Source: Catonia carolina (Eukaryota; Arthropoda; Insecta; Hemiptera; Achilidae). Taken from it: a DNA stretch of 64,000 bases. Below the pieces are notes generated by a model that saw only the letters and a list, made by a program, of their open reading frames with translations, had not been told where the DNA came from and did not search any database. Position numbers and translations under genes: made by a program. Shown here piece by piece: positions 12,607 to 24,997 of this stretch (within the stretch, counting starts at the first letter, position 1; the number at the start of each line of letters is the position of its first letter). Where the stretch lies: the NCBI GenBank assembly GCA_035578175.1, contig JAQMRL010000003.1, forward strand, positions 108,848,469 to 108,912,468, given 5' to 3'.

Positions 12607-12613
12607 TATATAA
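12607..12613 (+). promoter_or_regulatory. TATA box of gene A
   Basis: TATATAA lies about 100 bp before the gene A ATG. The same box and leader are conserved before gene B (complement of 32119-32125) and before the third copy (63111-63117), which supports a real promoter. A likely initiator lies about 30 bp downstream in the ACATTCAATCC stretch. Confidence 0.7.
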
Positions 12614-12713
12614 GGCTGCATTGACAGATTGGAAATACATTCAATCCTTCTATTACTAGAAAGCGAAACTGATCTGTTTGAGGAAAAAATCAAAATCACT
12701 TGCTACGATCAAA

Positions 12714-15700
12714 ATGGCCAATTTGATGAACTGTTCAATTATTTGTAAAGGTAATTACTTTATCTAAAGTTTAGTCGTAGTTTTTAGTCATCTAAATTAA
12801 ACATTTTTAAAAACAGATTCATGCATTTCTTAGTTCTTTTACAGCATTAGAAGATGCCAAGAGGAGGTTAACGCAGTGGGCATGTTGGCATAGGTGCGCT
12901 GTAGTAAATGTTGTTTCATTGCTTAGTTCCATACACCTTAAATCTACTTAACTTAATGTGTGTACGTTGGAATCTATTCAATTCAGAACAATAAGAAACC
13001 CCATGAGATGAGGATGATATGTATGCTGTGTAAATGAGGTGTATTCTTGTACAGACTCAGGTCGACCATTCCTGAGAGAGTATGGTTAATTGAACCCCAA
13101 CCATCAAGGTACACCGGTAACCACTGTCTAGCATTCAAATCCGTATAAAAGTAACTAACTGTACTAGGATTTGAAACAGGAACCATCGTCTCCGAAAATC
13201 AGCTGTGTAACAGCTGATTTTGGCGAAATCTTAAATGGGAAATTACTTTTAATATCGACTGTCGATACAGGGTATTTAAAAAAGATCCAATTCAATTGTA
13301 ATTAACTAAAATGTCGTACAAAATATCGTATGAATTAAATACTTATTTAAATTTTTGTTATAATTTGAATAAATAATATTCATACTATAAATATAAATAA
13401 ACATTTATAGCATTATAACAGATGTTCTAAATAGTTCTCTGTGACTGAATGGCATTTCGTATAAGTTTTTCAACATTTTAAGCCACTTTTCCTAATCGTT
13501 CCCTATCAATATTAGAAATCGAACGTACACTTTTTGAATTCATTATTAACGTGTAAACGGATTGTATTTAAAAATACTGTAAATACTCCTGCAAGAAACA
13601 GTCTGCATGTGTATGATTACGGGATCGTTTATAACACAACCCTTTGGATATGAAACAGTAGGCAAATGACGAGTCCGTAAAAAGTCTAGCGTGTCTTCGG
13701 AAGTAAGGAAATTTGCAATGTAGCCCTTCCCCACACAGTCCAGTTCGTACAAATGTAACGTAGCAATAAACAAATGAATTTATTCTCAGTAGGAATGGTA
13801 CATCGTCAAGTACTTCCACCATCACTTACCGAAGAAATGTGATGTTACGACTTTGTAAACTTCCAGTCTCGCAGAATTTATATATTTAAACCAATGCTGT
13901 CTACTGATTTGTAAGAGTAGAATTAAAAAATTTAACTAAAAATAATGATCTTATATCGGTTGTTTTAAGCAAAGCAAGGTAAAAAATAAATATTTCCAGT
14001 CTCATGGAATTTATTTATTAATATAAGATTATTTTTTGTAACTTATTTACACGGATTAAATTTTTCCCGTTTCTTATACTTACAGCAATTTGAATATTTT
14101 TCTTTCTCGTAACACACTAAATAAACAGGCTTTGTCCTTTTCAGTCACCTAACTTACTGTTGGATTTTATGTGTCCAAAAGTTGAAAAACATTACTTTTG
14201 TAAATTCCACGAAGGCATCAAGCTGATCGGGACACTTACACACTTCTTCAGCTACTGAATTTACTTGCAACTCAAGGTGGATGTCACTCAGCCGGGTCTA
14301 TTATCAGACATTTACTATGTTCTTGGGCCGTTTGCTTTTAAATTTTTTAATAGGATTTCAATAATTGTATTGGTTTCGGCATACGTCCATATCAGTTTTA
14401 GCACTTGCAACGATCGACAGGTTAGAGTCTAACCGGGAAGCCAATAATTTTCTTGTACTGTATTTGAATTCTTTCTTCTTTTTATTTCTCATGAGTTTGC
14501 TATCTAGGTTTACCCCAAAATCGTCTGCTGTATAGAGGAAACTTACATTTCAGAAAATAGCGAATTGATTTACAATTGTGTTGCATCTAATTGTATCGTA
14601 ATAAAGACAATTCAAATGTTTCAACTAACTTAATAGTGAACGAAATTTTTTGTTTTTTCTTCAGGGTTACTTGTGGCAGTTTTGTTGATTATGATACTGA
14701 GCTTCTCAAACTGTGAAGAAAAGGTATCAGGGTTAAATCAGGAATGGTGTTACCATGCAGATCCAGCGATATGTAGAACATTATGCAATACTACTGTTCT
14801 AGTTTTTGGATTTGATCGCAAGATCGGCGCTTATAAAAATTATCATAATATAAGTACCTTCTGTGACATATCAGATAATGATATTGGTAAGTATATTTTA
14901 CATTAATAATATATTCAATATAAGTAACGAAATATGTTTGTAATAATTTTACAAAAGATATTTAGTACGATTAAACAAAATATCAATTATTATGTTTCTC
15001 TCTCTCTCCCGTGTAAGGCCAATCGTTGTTAGAGCGTCTCAGACCGATCTTATGTCCCACGTGAAATATTTTGCGTTTCGTAGAGCGGATACATGCGGAC
15101 ATATTACAGGTATACTGCTAGAGATGAAACGCATTAGTGCATTTGTTATTTCGTTACTCTGAAGAAAATTTATCAAACTGAGTTAACGGTCGATTTGACC
15201 CTGTAAAAGACGTCAATTTTGTGTTACGAATTTTTTATGTACGGGAAAAACCAAGTAAATTAAATCAATGTATAATTTTAGTGAATCGAACCACGGCATG
15301 TTATTAGTGTAATAGTGTTCAATTTCTATATGTACATTTGTTAGTTTTTTTAACAAAATGTCCCGCCTAATGTTTTTAAATTCTTCCGTATTGGTCGTAA
15401 GTACATGATGTAGGCTTAGGATGCCAGTATATTAATATTGTGATCGTTATTTTAACCACGAATTGCGTCACTTTTGTTGGATCTGCTCCAAAAGTATGCA
15501 ATAAGTCACCAGTTGTACTTCTGCAATGTACTGTGCCTATATGTACTTCTATTATAGCAAATTGAAACTAATTTGTTACATATAATTCGCTAGTCTATGT
15601 CAAAACTACGATCTTCAGTGTGAATTAGTGGTGAATTACAAAATTATATTTTGTAACCAAATGAGCTCACGTAGTGCAATCGTAATTTGCGATTGCCGGT

Positions 15701-16095
15701 TTTCGTAATAATTGATCATTGAACTTGATTAGTTTTTTAATAAATACTTATCTGAAGTTCCAAAGGAAAATTTATAATATGTTACTAATAACAAAATTCA
15801 TAAATTATAATAAATAGTTTATATTATACTTCTTTTTTGTTATAATTACCTATAATTAAATTCTTGACCTTCAACCTAACATATTATTTATGACAAAACA
15901 GATCATTTTCTTGTCACAAAATTTGTTAAACAATAACAGCGTACAGAAGAGCAGCAGTAAAGATTTGATATTAGCAAGAACATTAGTTCGTGTACCGAAT
16001 AATGTTTTATGATATAATTTTATGCTTTTGAAACCATCATCATGTATATTTCTTCTTTTGCAGATTTACTTTTTTGCGGCTGCTGTCCTTGTTAA
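12714..16095 (+). CDS. Gene A: Kazal-like cysteine-rich secreted peptide, 3 exons
   Basis: I infer three coding exons: 12714-12750, 14665-14886 and 16064-16095. Both introns are phase 1, with donors GTAATT and GTAAGT and pyrimidine-rich acceptors ending CAG. The product is 96 aa. It opens with a hydrophobic signal segment (about residues 13-28, rich in Leu, Val and Ile), so it is probably secreted. The mature part has Cys at 29, 41, 49, 53, 79, 91, 93, 94 and 96, ending in a CGCCPC tail. Spacing C49-x3-C53 followed by a long loop to C79 resembles non-classical Kazal domains. Compared with gene B the Cys of the PVC motif is replaced (LVF at 58-60), so a disulfide has probably been lost. A TATA box (12607-12613) and AATAAA (16155-16160) bracket the gene. 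Kazal proteins inhibit serine proteases or act as secreted effectors; the actual function here is unknown. Confidence 0.8.
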
Positions 16096-16489
16096 TATTT
16101 TACACCAGTTGATAATACAAACACACTTTATTAAATGTCATGAAATGGTGGTCAAATAAAGTTTTCTGAAGATTGCTGAAAATGTTGAATATTTTTATTT
16201 TTATTCTCTATCCAAGCAATTAATCCACAGTAACTACGATCGCTAATATATTAGCTACCTTAAACCAGTGTGTTAATCGAATATTTAATTATTATAACAC
16301 AAAAAAAGTAAGGCATTGCACAAAATTAATTTTTTAGTAAGTGAACTAGTGACTTAAAGACACATATCAGAACCTGCAATACCTTTACGTTAAAAATTAA
16401 CCCAAGCTAAGGACGATATGGCTTGAAGTACGAAAACGTCTACTCAGTTTAACATAAAATCTGCTAAACACGTCACACAACCTTTTCAA

Positions 16490-17895
16490 TAAGATTCTGC
16501 CCGACCATTTCTCTTCAATTCACCCATACCGTCAGCTATATATGTGAGGTATTTGGGCCTTTACTTTGACAGGCGATTAACATGGGACCCTCATATGTGT
16601 TTGTTAAAAAAAGCACCCTGGATGATAGATTTTAGGAGTTACACAAATTGATGTCTCGACGATCGTTACTTTTAACCAATCAGATACTTACGTCATACAA
16701 GTCCCTTTTTTAGGTTTATTAGGTTGCACACGGTCAAACGCATGGGTGTGCTACACCCTTAGTGTTTACTCGGATTCGTTGGTTTTTATCGATGTCGTTA
16801 CGGATAATACTTAATGCACGCTCATACGTGTCTAACACTATATTACATAACGACCTTAACAACCCCCTTGTAACAGTCGTTCTTATTCAACTTTATCGAA
16901 ACTTCCACAACATACTTATCGGTCATCCAAACGAACTGATACGTACACAATGTACCATCAGGTTATGAAAACAAATTAAAGATAACAGCTGGAAAATGTA
17001 AAGATTGACTCACTATTACAGAACTTCCATTCCAGAACGTTTAATTCTTGAGATGAGTTAAAACCAAAAACCAACTTTACTATACACTGAGACTACGTGG
17101 TAGAACAAAAAAATAAAACAGAAATTGTATACTGTAAAAATTTTTTTTTTATCTACGAGTATATAATAAAAACTAAACACTAATAACAAGAAAAATCGAG
17201 TTTAAAATATTACTGACTTCAAACGTTTATAACAAAATGAAAGTGGTACCACACCAATGATAATAATAAAAAAATAGTCACAGTAAAACTAAAGTCTAAA
17301 TCGTACGAAAAAATCTCAAAACAAAATTAATTATCTTCAAAGTTATTCATAAATTCTTTTTCAACATAACGTCGTTAAATATTTATGTTTTACCATTTTG
17401 GTTTGGATCCACCCAGAAGTATTTTCTGCATGATAAAAAAACAAGTACAATTTTATTAATAATCATCAAGAAACATGGATAATTTTACCTCCACAACGCG
17501 CCTTCAACCTATTCCCCTTTAATCAAAATTTTCTTACCTAATCATAGTTTTTGCTATCAATTGCTATTCATAAACTTACAAGTTATATAAATTTAAAACT
17601 AACCATTTTTTATTCTTTGGTTCCTCTAAAATAAAAACAATTTTGAACAACTCTAAATATAAAATTTACAAAGGGAAAGAAACCTACTAGTATTCAACAT
17701 CAAAGCACTATTACGTACTCGACAATCAAACTACCAAACATGCTTAGAATCGAGATTTCTCATTTCCTTTTAGTGAAGAATTAAATCTGAAGAAGACAAA
17801 TGTTATACATTACAACTATTCGCCCTGCATTTTTACTGACAACATCCAAAGAAGGTTAAAGAGAAAGTGGAGCAGGGATCTCCTGTTTTAGAAAC
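16490..17895 (+). pseudogene. Jockey-type reverse transcriptase C-terminal relic, 3' of gene A
   Basis: VRYLGLYFDRRLTWDPHM is encoded at about 16540-16595, matching VRYLGLHLDRRLTWG of the LINE at 53383-57776. A later block (16762-16968) has the NNPLVT and YRNFHN..IGHPNELI motifs typical of the Jockey C-terminus. RRLKRKWSRDLL occurs near 17850-17890. Many stops and shifts, dead. Relics at the same relative place lie near 21340-21600 and (inverted) 27240-26940, so it was duplicated together with the peptide genes. Confidence 0.7.
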
Positions 17896-17899
17896 GGTT

Positions 17900-19130
17900 A
17901 AGGTTTTTATTTACCTATTTAATTAGTCGATTGCCTTAGTAAGATGCAACTAAAGAACATGTCGGAGACCTGTCAGTGGATGGTGCTCTCCATGTACGTC
18001 ACTCAAGTCATTTCATTCATTATTTCACCCTGCATTATATACACTGGTTGTTCATTTTCTACCTATTATTAATTTAATTAATGAAATTAATAAAAAAATG
18101 TATAAATGGAGGAATTTGTGCAACTGGAAGCGGTTGTTAATAGCAACAAACCAGTCGGAATGGTGCAACAAGTAATTGTTTTGAAAATTTGGGCTAAGAA
18201 ATATCAAAATGTTGCTTCGATCATTGAAGTTAATATGATTTTTGCGAACGAGAGACTTATCCACGGAAAAGTAGTCACGATTGTTACATGTAATCGTTAC
18301 TTAAATTTAGTAGCTAGTAAAATTACATGGTAATACATATTTCAAACAAAATTAAACGTAAAAAATGATTCCAGATTAAAATTAGTCATTAATGTATATT
18401 TTGAGAATAGCGTCGCCGAACCGATACAGGTGTTATTTTATTCTTCGGATATAATATTTGGATGAAAATACCTTTAAATATGTCAATCGGCAGGGTACTC
18501 ACACGTTGATGGTATTTCAGAATTGGTTTTAACCATACAGAAGTATCATTTTATTCGTTCTTATACGAATGGCAGTAACGAAATCAGTCCAAATAAATTA
18601 GGTTCGTGTGACGGTTATCTTATTTCTGGTTCGTTTTAATATCAGCAACATTTCAAATTATGGTACATAATTCACTCGAGATGATGCATTTAAAAGATGG
18701 TTCATTGACCGTTAGAGAAATCAGGAAACTCGTTTTTCCTGCCGTGTATTAACTTTTATGGACAAATGACATACTATTCAGAGTGTCTTTAAACGACCTA
18801 AAATCTAAACACTATGTAGTTTTTGTCTAACAGCTGAAAATAAAGAAATATATCCATGGAAACATGACTGTACAGTAACGCTTCTTTAGCGAGACGATGT
18901 GGGAGGCAAATCATTTTGCTTGGAGTTCAGTTATCCCGGTTAAATGAGGCAATATTAAAATGTTTGCCACCATAATTATTTATAAAGCAAACTTAGTGAA
19001 ACCTTAAGGTTTCTAACGTAAAAAATGTATATTTTATTTAAAAAATGTCCCATGACTTCAAATCCTTCGTTTCTTAAGATATCTACGGAAAAAAATAGTT
19101 GTTTAAACTGAAATGACTTTATTAATATTT
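17900..19130. other. Unrecognised intergenic stretch
   Basis: AT-rich, short ORFs only. From about 18775 it is shared with 48850-49390 as a dispersed repeat. Confidence 0.5.
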
Positions 19131-19420
19131 TTGCAACCTTTAACTCAATTTTTAAGCACGGATGCCGCACTGCGGCTCTAAACTCTTAAGAGGTCAAGCA
19201 CGGCCAAACAGCAGCTACGCTCGTCACCCTCGCATGTGGGTTTACACTTCCTAATGCCGTATATAGCTAAAATTTGCCGTGCAATGCCAGTAAAAATAAA
19301 ATTACAGTCGTAATATGTGATTTGTCCGGTTTACAAAGTCGTCTGCATATCCTACACCGTGATGTACTGGTCAACTAAACGCTAAATCACGGGTTCGACT
19401 CCTGGTTTGACATGTTTTTA
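19130..19420 (+). repeat. R3 repeat with a tRNA-like tail
   Basis: A block with GGATGCCGCACTGCGGCTCT, then an ACGCTCG..ACCCTCGCA block, then a tRNA-like tail with a GGTTCGACTCC box B (19392-19402). Related to 22990-23190, 26105-26420 (-) and, for the tail, 49255-49380. The tail resembles a SINE head, possibly an old composite repeat. Confidence 0.55.
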
Positions 19421-19862
19421 ACAAAATATGAAATTTTTTTTTTTTTTATTTTTCAAAATTATTTTTTAAAATGATACGGACTGCGGCTAAACGTTATATA
19501 ATATCTCTGGATATCTAAATGCGATGATTGACTGAAACAATCTTATCACCACAACAGTTTCTTGAACAAAGTAATTACTGTACTACACTGTACATAAAAA
19601 ACTCTATTGTAGCGATTATACATTAGAAATACTGATTTTAACTTGAATTCAAATCAGAGATGTAGGTTAATACAGGTTGTCTCCTTTAAACTATTATCCA
19701 TTACAAACTCAATAAACCTGCTTCTTATATCAAGCCACAGGTACAAATATATTTTCCGTAACTGTACATTTATTTTATTCAATAAAGCAGAAACCTGCCC
19801 ATAACAGACAGGCGGAGTGTCAAACTATTTAAACTCAATCTGTTCGTTGCAGGGCTAAAATA

Positions 19863-20168
19863 AAAAGTTTCGTTTCTTATCACATGGTCAACCAATTAAA
19901 TGACTGAATAATTGCAGAACAGAAGAGGTAGAGGTGTAAAAGACACTATTCAGAGTTATCTCCATTGAAAGTAATGAATTTATCACACGGCTAGACTCTG
20001 TAGTGAATAACGGTGTCATTTGCAGAGTGGAAAATATGTGCTTTTCAGAGGGCCCGGCATGCTGATAAGCGTACTTCCCAACTCAGTGAGGTAAACCACT
20101 TCACTCCTCGTTTTACTTAGTAAAACCTCTACAGGTTCAAACCAGCCTTCTAGCTGATGACCTAAACA
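19863..20168 (-). repeat. R1 repeat, inverted copy
   Basis: Reads in reverse complement from GTTGTTTAGGTCATCAGCTAG to the TTATC end, with good conservation of the ACTAAGTAAAACGAGGAG block. Confidence 0.7.
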
Positions 20169-20869
20169 ACAACAACTAGGCAGTTACAGTCTTCGTGTTA
20201 GATTAATAAAATTTTATTTTTCCTACTCATACTGTCATTAAGTATAAAGTATATCTTTTTATATTTTAACGCAAATGTAGACAAATACCTTAAACAATCG
20301 TAAAATAAATAATACAGTCAAGGAAATGATGTAAGAAATGTAAGGTGTTCAGTACTTTTCAACCAATTTTTACATAAAACAGTCAAGATACCGTGCCCTT
20401 ATGCATTTTTATTTTGCGAAATTAAAGCTAATTTATTTCATTTATTTTACTAGCCGTTATCAAAAGTACCGATCATTGGCGTAAATTTGCGCCAGTTAAG
20501 AATATTTTATAGTCATCTTACGTACTGTAATAAAATTGTAAGTCACAAGTTGTTGCAATCGTAATAGTTTTTTCCGCTTGATTAATTTGTGTAAAAAATA
20601 CTTTTTTGAAGTTGAAAGAAAGTGTAACAATTTTTTTTTCTATCAAAATTAATTAATTTCCTGATGCACAGCCGTAGTTTCTGATTTATGATAAAAACGG
20701 ATGTTCTTACCATGAAGTAGCCTTGGTCTATGTTACCCAATAACAATTGCCGACAAGCGTAGTTCCGTTACGATGTTACTTACAACATTAGTTGTTGGTG
20801 TTCCGATTCTTTTTCGGAAATAATTATATACTTTCATGGCTATCTTCACAAAAATTTCTTCTTTTGCAG

Positions 20870-20904
20870 ATTTACTTTTCTGCCGCTGCGGTAGTTGTTT
20901 TTAA
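20870..20904 (+). pseudogene. Orphan third exon of the Kazal-like peptide family
   Basis: A CTTTTGCAG acceptor is followed by an exon closely matching exon 3 of gene A. It encodes LLFCRCGSCF and a stop after the partial first codon. Surrounding sequence (about 20400-22140) aligns with the 3' flank of gene A (about 15650-17450), and inverted with that of gene B (28090-26490). I found no matching exon 1 or 2 in the preceding 4 kb, so this is probably a truncated duplicate. Splicing from gene A over 4 kb is possible but unsupported. Confidence 0.6.
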
Positions 20905-21339
20905 ACACAACTTAAGAATACAACTAACTTTATTAGATGTCATGAAACATTTGGTGTGATGGTCGAATACAGTTTTCTGAAGATACCTGAAAATGTTGAA
21001 TTATTTTTTATGAGCTCTATCCAATACAATCACCTTGATTAACCACGATCGAAAATATTTTAACTAACTTTAACCAGTATGTTAATCGATGTACGATATC
21101 CTGATGAAAGAAGACCTAGTACAATTAAAATTTTCGTAATTGAACTAGTGTACCTATTAAAATTTATGGTATCTGTTCGACAAAAGTAAACCTAACGTAA
21201 CAACGAAATGGCTAGTATGTACGAGAAAGTCTACTCATTTTAACGGAAAATCTGCTAAAACACATCGCACGATCTTTTTACTACGACGGGGTGATTCTCC
21301 ACGAGCGTTTTCTTCGATTAATTTGTACCGACACCTACA

Positions 21340-21600
21340 TCTGTGAGGTGTTTAGGGCTATACGTTAAATGCCGATTAACTTGGAACTCTCATGTCTCGG
21401 TTGAAAGACGCACCTTGAATAACAGATTTACGAATATTAGTCAATGGACCCTAATGCGTTTCTAACGCTATCTTAAATAACAGGAAAACATCCGTCTTGT
21501 AACAGGCGTTCTCATTCAACCTTATAGAAAATTCTAGAACAGACTTGTAGCTAAATGAAGCAAATTGATACGTAAACTTTGTTCCGAAAGTTACTTATAT
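21340..21600 (+). pseudogene. Jockey-type RT relic, 3' of the orphan exon
   Basis: Encodes VRCLGLYV.CRLTWNSHV near 21345-21400 and the matching downstream Leu/Phe-rich C-terminal block, as in 16540-16990. Degenerate. Confidence 0.6.
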
Positions 21601-21888
21601 AACAAAATAAAGGCAACAGCGTAGAGAAGGAAATCCTGACCCACTAGTACAGAACTTCTATTCTGAAAGGTTAAATTCTGGAGACGCGTTAAAACAACTA
21701 AACAAATTTTAATTTTTACTAGGACAATTTGTGAGAAGAAAAAACCGAAAAACGAAAATTTTATGCCTTAAATAGTATGTAATCTTTATAATACAAACTT
21801 AACACTAATGACAAGAAAAATAATTTTTCTTGTCAGTAACATAGTCAGTTACTAGTCAGTAACATTTAAATATCAATTATTGATTTAG

Positions 21889-21947
21889 TTTCGAGTCAGT
21901 AACATTTAAATATCAATTATTGATATTTAAATGTTACTGACTCGAAA
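21889..21947. repeat. Perfect 29-bp palindrome
   Basis: Arms 21889-21917 and 21919-21947 are exact reverse complements around a single T. A further partial copy of the arm lies just upstream (21854-21880). It could extrude a cruciform or result from replication slippage. Confidence 0.9.
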
Positions 21948-22150
21948 CTTTCAAAACAAAAAAGAATGTGGTACCACACCAAAGATAATAATAGCAGAAG
22001 AAAGAACACGGTAATTTAGAACCTAACATCGACGGAAAATAGCTAGAAACAAAAATAACTATCTTCAAATTTATTCATTAAATTCACTTCCAACATAACA
22101 TCGTTACATTTATGGTTTTACCATTTTGCTTTGGACCTAGCCAAAAGTAT

Positions 22151-22932
22151 TGTGACATTTAACACTAAGGTCCGTATCGAAATCTAGGTAATTAAATAAT
22201 TATTACACCAAAGATTACAATTACAAATATTTATTACACTAAAAGATTACAAAATAAACAATCAACTTATTATAATAAAGTAATACAATAACTAACTTAA
22301 TAACTTACTTAAAATAAATAATAAATAATTAATAACTTAATAATTTACTTAGCACTACTTACAATCAATTTTTTAGAATACACATACAAAATGAAACTGA
22401 ATACACAAAAACTGAATTTAATACAGATCACATTAACTTTTCGCAATACACACAAGAACAAAGACAGTATAACAATCATTGACCAACAGAATGCTCGGAA
22501 CGCAGCCTGCACAGCGTCCGACGGCCACTCGTCAAAGATCAACGAATACTGACTGCTGACCGCGCTCGGGGGTCTCTTTTATATTGAATCAAAAGAACCA
22601 ACTCGATAAACGCCGAATCTTTGAAACAAACAATAGAGTACAAAAAAACCTTTATAAATGAGTGCTAGAAAAATCCATTGTAAACAAGTCAACAATAGGT
22701 CTTTTGTAAATAGAAAACGTAAACAACCGGCCCCCTAATTATAGCTGTACACAATACCCGACCTTTTATCCTACACAATTGCGCAGTCCTATTAATAAAT
22801 TTTATGAATAGACATAACTTTATTGTCATTATTGTCCTATTATTCCGTTTTCACTCTATTAACCTCTCTTACTATTTCATGAATGAAACACTAGAATCTT
22901 CACGAACCATCCTCTTCTTCGATATTGTTACA
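22151..22932. mobile_element. Solo LTR with GTAT target duplication
   Basis: A 782-bp insertion starts TGTGACA and ends TGTTACA (short inverted ends with TG..CA). It is flanked by GTAT at 22147-22150 and 22933-22936. The paralogous flanks of gene A (about 17415-17430) and of gene B (about 26480-26510) run through uninterrupted, which dates it after the duplication. There is no internal gag-pol, as expected after LTR-LTR recombination. Family unknown; a 4-bp TSD would suit several LTR superfamilies. Confidence 0.8.
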
Positions 22933-22989
22933 GTATTTTCTGAAAGATAAAAAAAAGGTTCAATTGTTAAAATCAACAAAAAACTTGTA

Positions 22990-23190
22990 AAACTTTACGT
23001 CTGCAACGATTACTAACTTCAAATGAATTTTTAAGCCCGGATGTCGCCCTGCGCCTCTAAAATTTTGGGAAGTCAGGTCACGGCTAACCGGCGGCTACGC
23101 TCTCTACCCTCGCAAGCGAGTTCACACCTTCTAAGGCCGTTTACAGCTAAAAAATATCCGAGCAACGTCAGTAAAAGTAAAATAATTAAA
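22990..23190 (+). repeat. R3 repeat without the tRNA-like tail
   Basis: Direct counterpart of 19130-19290 and inverted counterpart of 26230-26420. It follows the orphan exon-3 block. Confidence 0.5.
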
Positions 23191-23214
23191 GGTAAGAAAT
23201 AGTGTAACCTTCAT

Positions 23215-24350
23215 AATTGCTGCAATTCTTGAAAAGCCTATGCTCTCCTTGGAAACATTGTTTGTTAATATTGCTGCTTACATAATATGCATTGTAAGGC
23301 AAAAGTGCAATTACAATTTTGTCAAACATTTTTAATAACCTACATTTACTACATAAATCATTTTCTCTGTAGAGAGCCCAGTTTAGAATCATTTCGTGAT
23401 TTTCCTTTTTTTAATCCAAACTTTCATTTTCCATGTTTTAGTTATATATAAATAATGTTATGCTTTTCAATTATCAGTGTTTACTCATAAATGAACAAAT
23501 GTTACATTTTTCATTATTTAGTAGGACAAAGAGCATGAATGTTTCACTTCAGATTTTTTATCAATACGTAGATATCATAACTCAGAGAACGTTATGAAGC
23601 CTAAAATATGCATGTGCAAAATAATTGCAGGTTATGGTGAAATGATTAACTGAATGAAAAAAATAAACCTAATTGTTACTAACAATTTATTATTTCCAAA
23701 ACGAGGAAACTTTTATTATCTTTTGGTAACATGCCTCATTAAATATTAATTTTGGTACAATGCTAGAAAAATGAAAAATGTAATTGAAAATTACGGTGCA
23801 ATCATAAAGGAATAAATAGCTTAATTTTTACAGTTTCCGCAAGTTATAATATTTAATAACTTAAATAGTTTCGTGCGTTCAATCCGTTTAGAAAAAACAA
23901 TTGCCGTTTCTTAATACTGCAGGGTAAAATGTGATGGCGTCATGAGATTGGGTTGGACCTGTGAAATGGCCTAAGAGTACTTTTTCAATTTATTTTTTTA
24001 ATATCCTAATGAGCTTTTATATTTGAATAACAAACAATATGTATTAAAACCAATTTTTCAAGTAACAATTGCAAATTGATTAGTCACGATCAATTAAGTA
24101 TTTTCTATTTCTTTATTAATTTATAACGAATATAATTTATTCGTTTATTGTTACACGATAACAGAAAGTAATACTGAAATTTATGGTTAAAGCCCGAATC
24201 AGATACAAAATACATAAAAAACTTTTCATCCTCTATAATAAAAAATAAAAATTGTAAAAAGCTACTTTATTTGAATAACAAACAATATGTATTTAAACAA
24301 ATTTCTTAAGTACCTAATGATTGCAAATTGTTTAGTCACGATGAATGTAT
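23215..24350 (+). repeat. Diverged relic of the peptide-gene upstream flank, without a gene
   Basis: This aligns in direct orientation with 11510-12520, the gene A upstream region, with many substitutions and small indels. The alignment stops before any TATA box or first exon. It follows directly on the orphan exon-3 block, as expected if a tandem array of peptide genes lost its interior. Confidence 0.6.
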
Positions 24351-24794
24351 TTCATCTCGGGCTTAGACTAAGATAGTAAAACTTGATGTTTTATTGTGTT
24401 TCACACGGTATACTGAAACACATTGTCCGATATAAGTGTAAATTTTTGATTTCCGTTCTACGTATCATTTCAAAGTTTGGTTTTCTGATGACAGGATAAT
24501 TTTACTTTGTCATCTAAGTAATAATTCAATGAAAGTGTACTGTCGAACCTCAAGAATTTTTTAATACGATTATTTTTACTTTTATCCGCTTGAAAAATTC
24601 AACATCATTAACCACGTTTTATAGTCATATAATTGTGTAAATATTGTGTAAATAGTCATATAATTTCTTTAAATAGGTGGATCAAAGAAATATTATAGAA
24701 AAACGAAGATCTGTTTCTTACAAAAATCATTTTTATTGCTTCTCGGAAGATCATTACTAATGTATACAAAAACAATAAAAAAAAGGTGTTACAG

Positions 24795-24980
24795 CCGGCC
24801 GCATTGGCGCAGTTGGTAACGTGCTCGCCTCTCATCATGCGGTCCTGGGTTCGAATCCTACTCAGGCACGGTATATTTTCATACGTTACAAAAACTCATT
24901 TCATCCTCATTACACACAGTTACACCCCAACGTCGTCGCTAATGACCTTGCAGTTGATGCGACGTTAAATAAAAATAAAA
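24795..24980 (+). mobile_element. tRNA-derived SINE with 18-bp TSD
   Basis: The body begins with a tRNA-like head: box A-like TGGCGCAGTTGGTAACG and box B GGTTCGAATCC. An unrelated body follows, ending CGTTAAATAAAAATAAA. It is flanked by A-rich duplications ending AAGGTGTTACAG (24777-24794 and 24980-24997). It is transcribed by RNA polymerase III if active. The head is not a functional tRNA because no matching acceptor stem closes it. Confidence 0.85.
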
Positions 24981-24997
24981 AAAAAAAGGTGTTACAG

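Larger units (their letters stand above)
1..13494 (+). repeat. Segmental duplication, copy 1
   Basis: This block matches 39670-64000 in the same orientation over its whole length with only scattered substitutions and small indels. The starting offset is 39669 bp. It carries a 2.83-kb transposon (7396-10224) absent from copy 2. It lacks about 12.6 kb (45530-58105 of copy 2), a DINE-like element, and 77 bp near 1060 that copy 2 retains at about 40737-40813. Microsatellite lengths also differ, for example GT repeats at 2917 versus 42669. The real block may extend left of the window. A tandem duplication is the simplest reading. Two haplotypes wrongly placed end to end in an assembly would look the same. 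Confidence 0.93.

Noticed and set aside
24795..24870. Possible functional tRNA gene
   Set aside because: Box A and B are present, but the acceptor stem does not close and an A-rich tail plus 18-bp TSD show a SINE.
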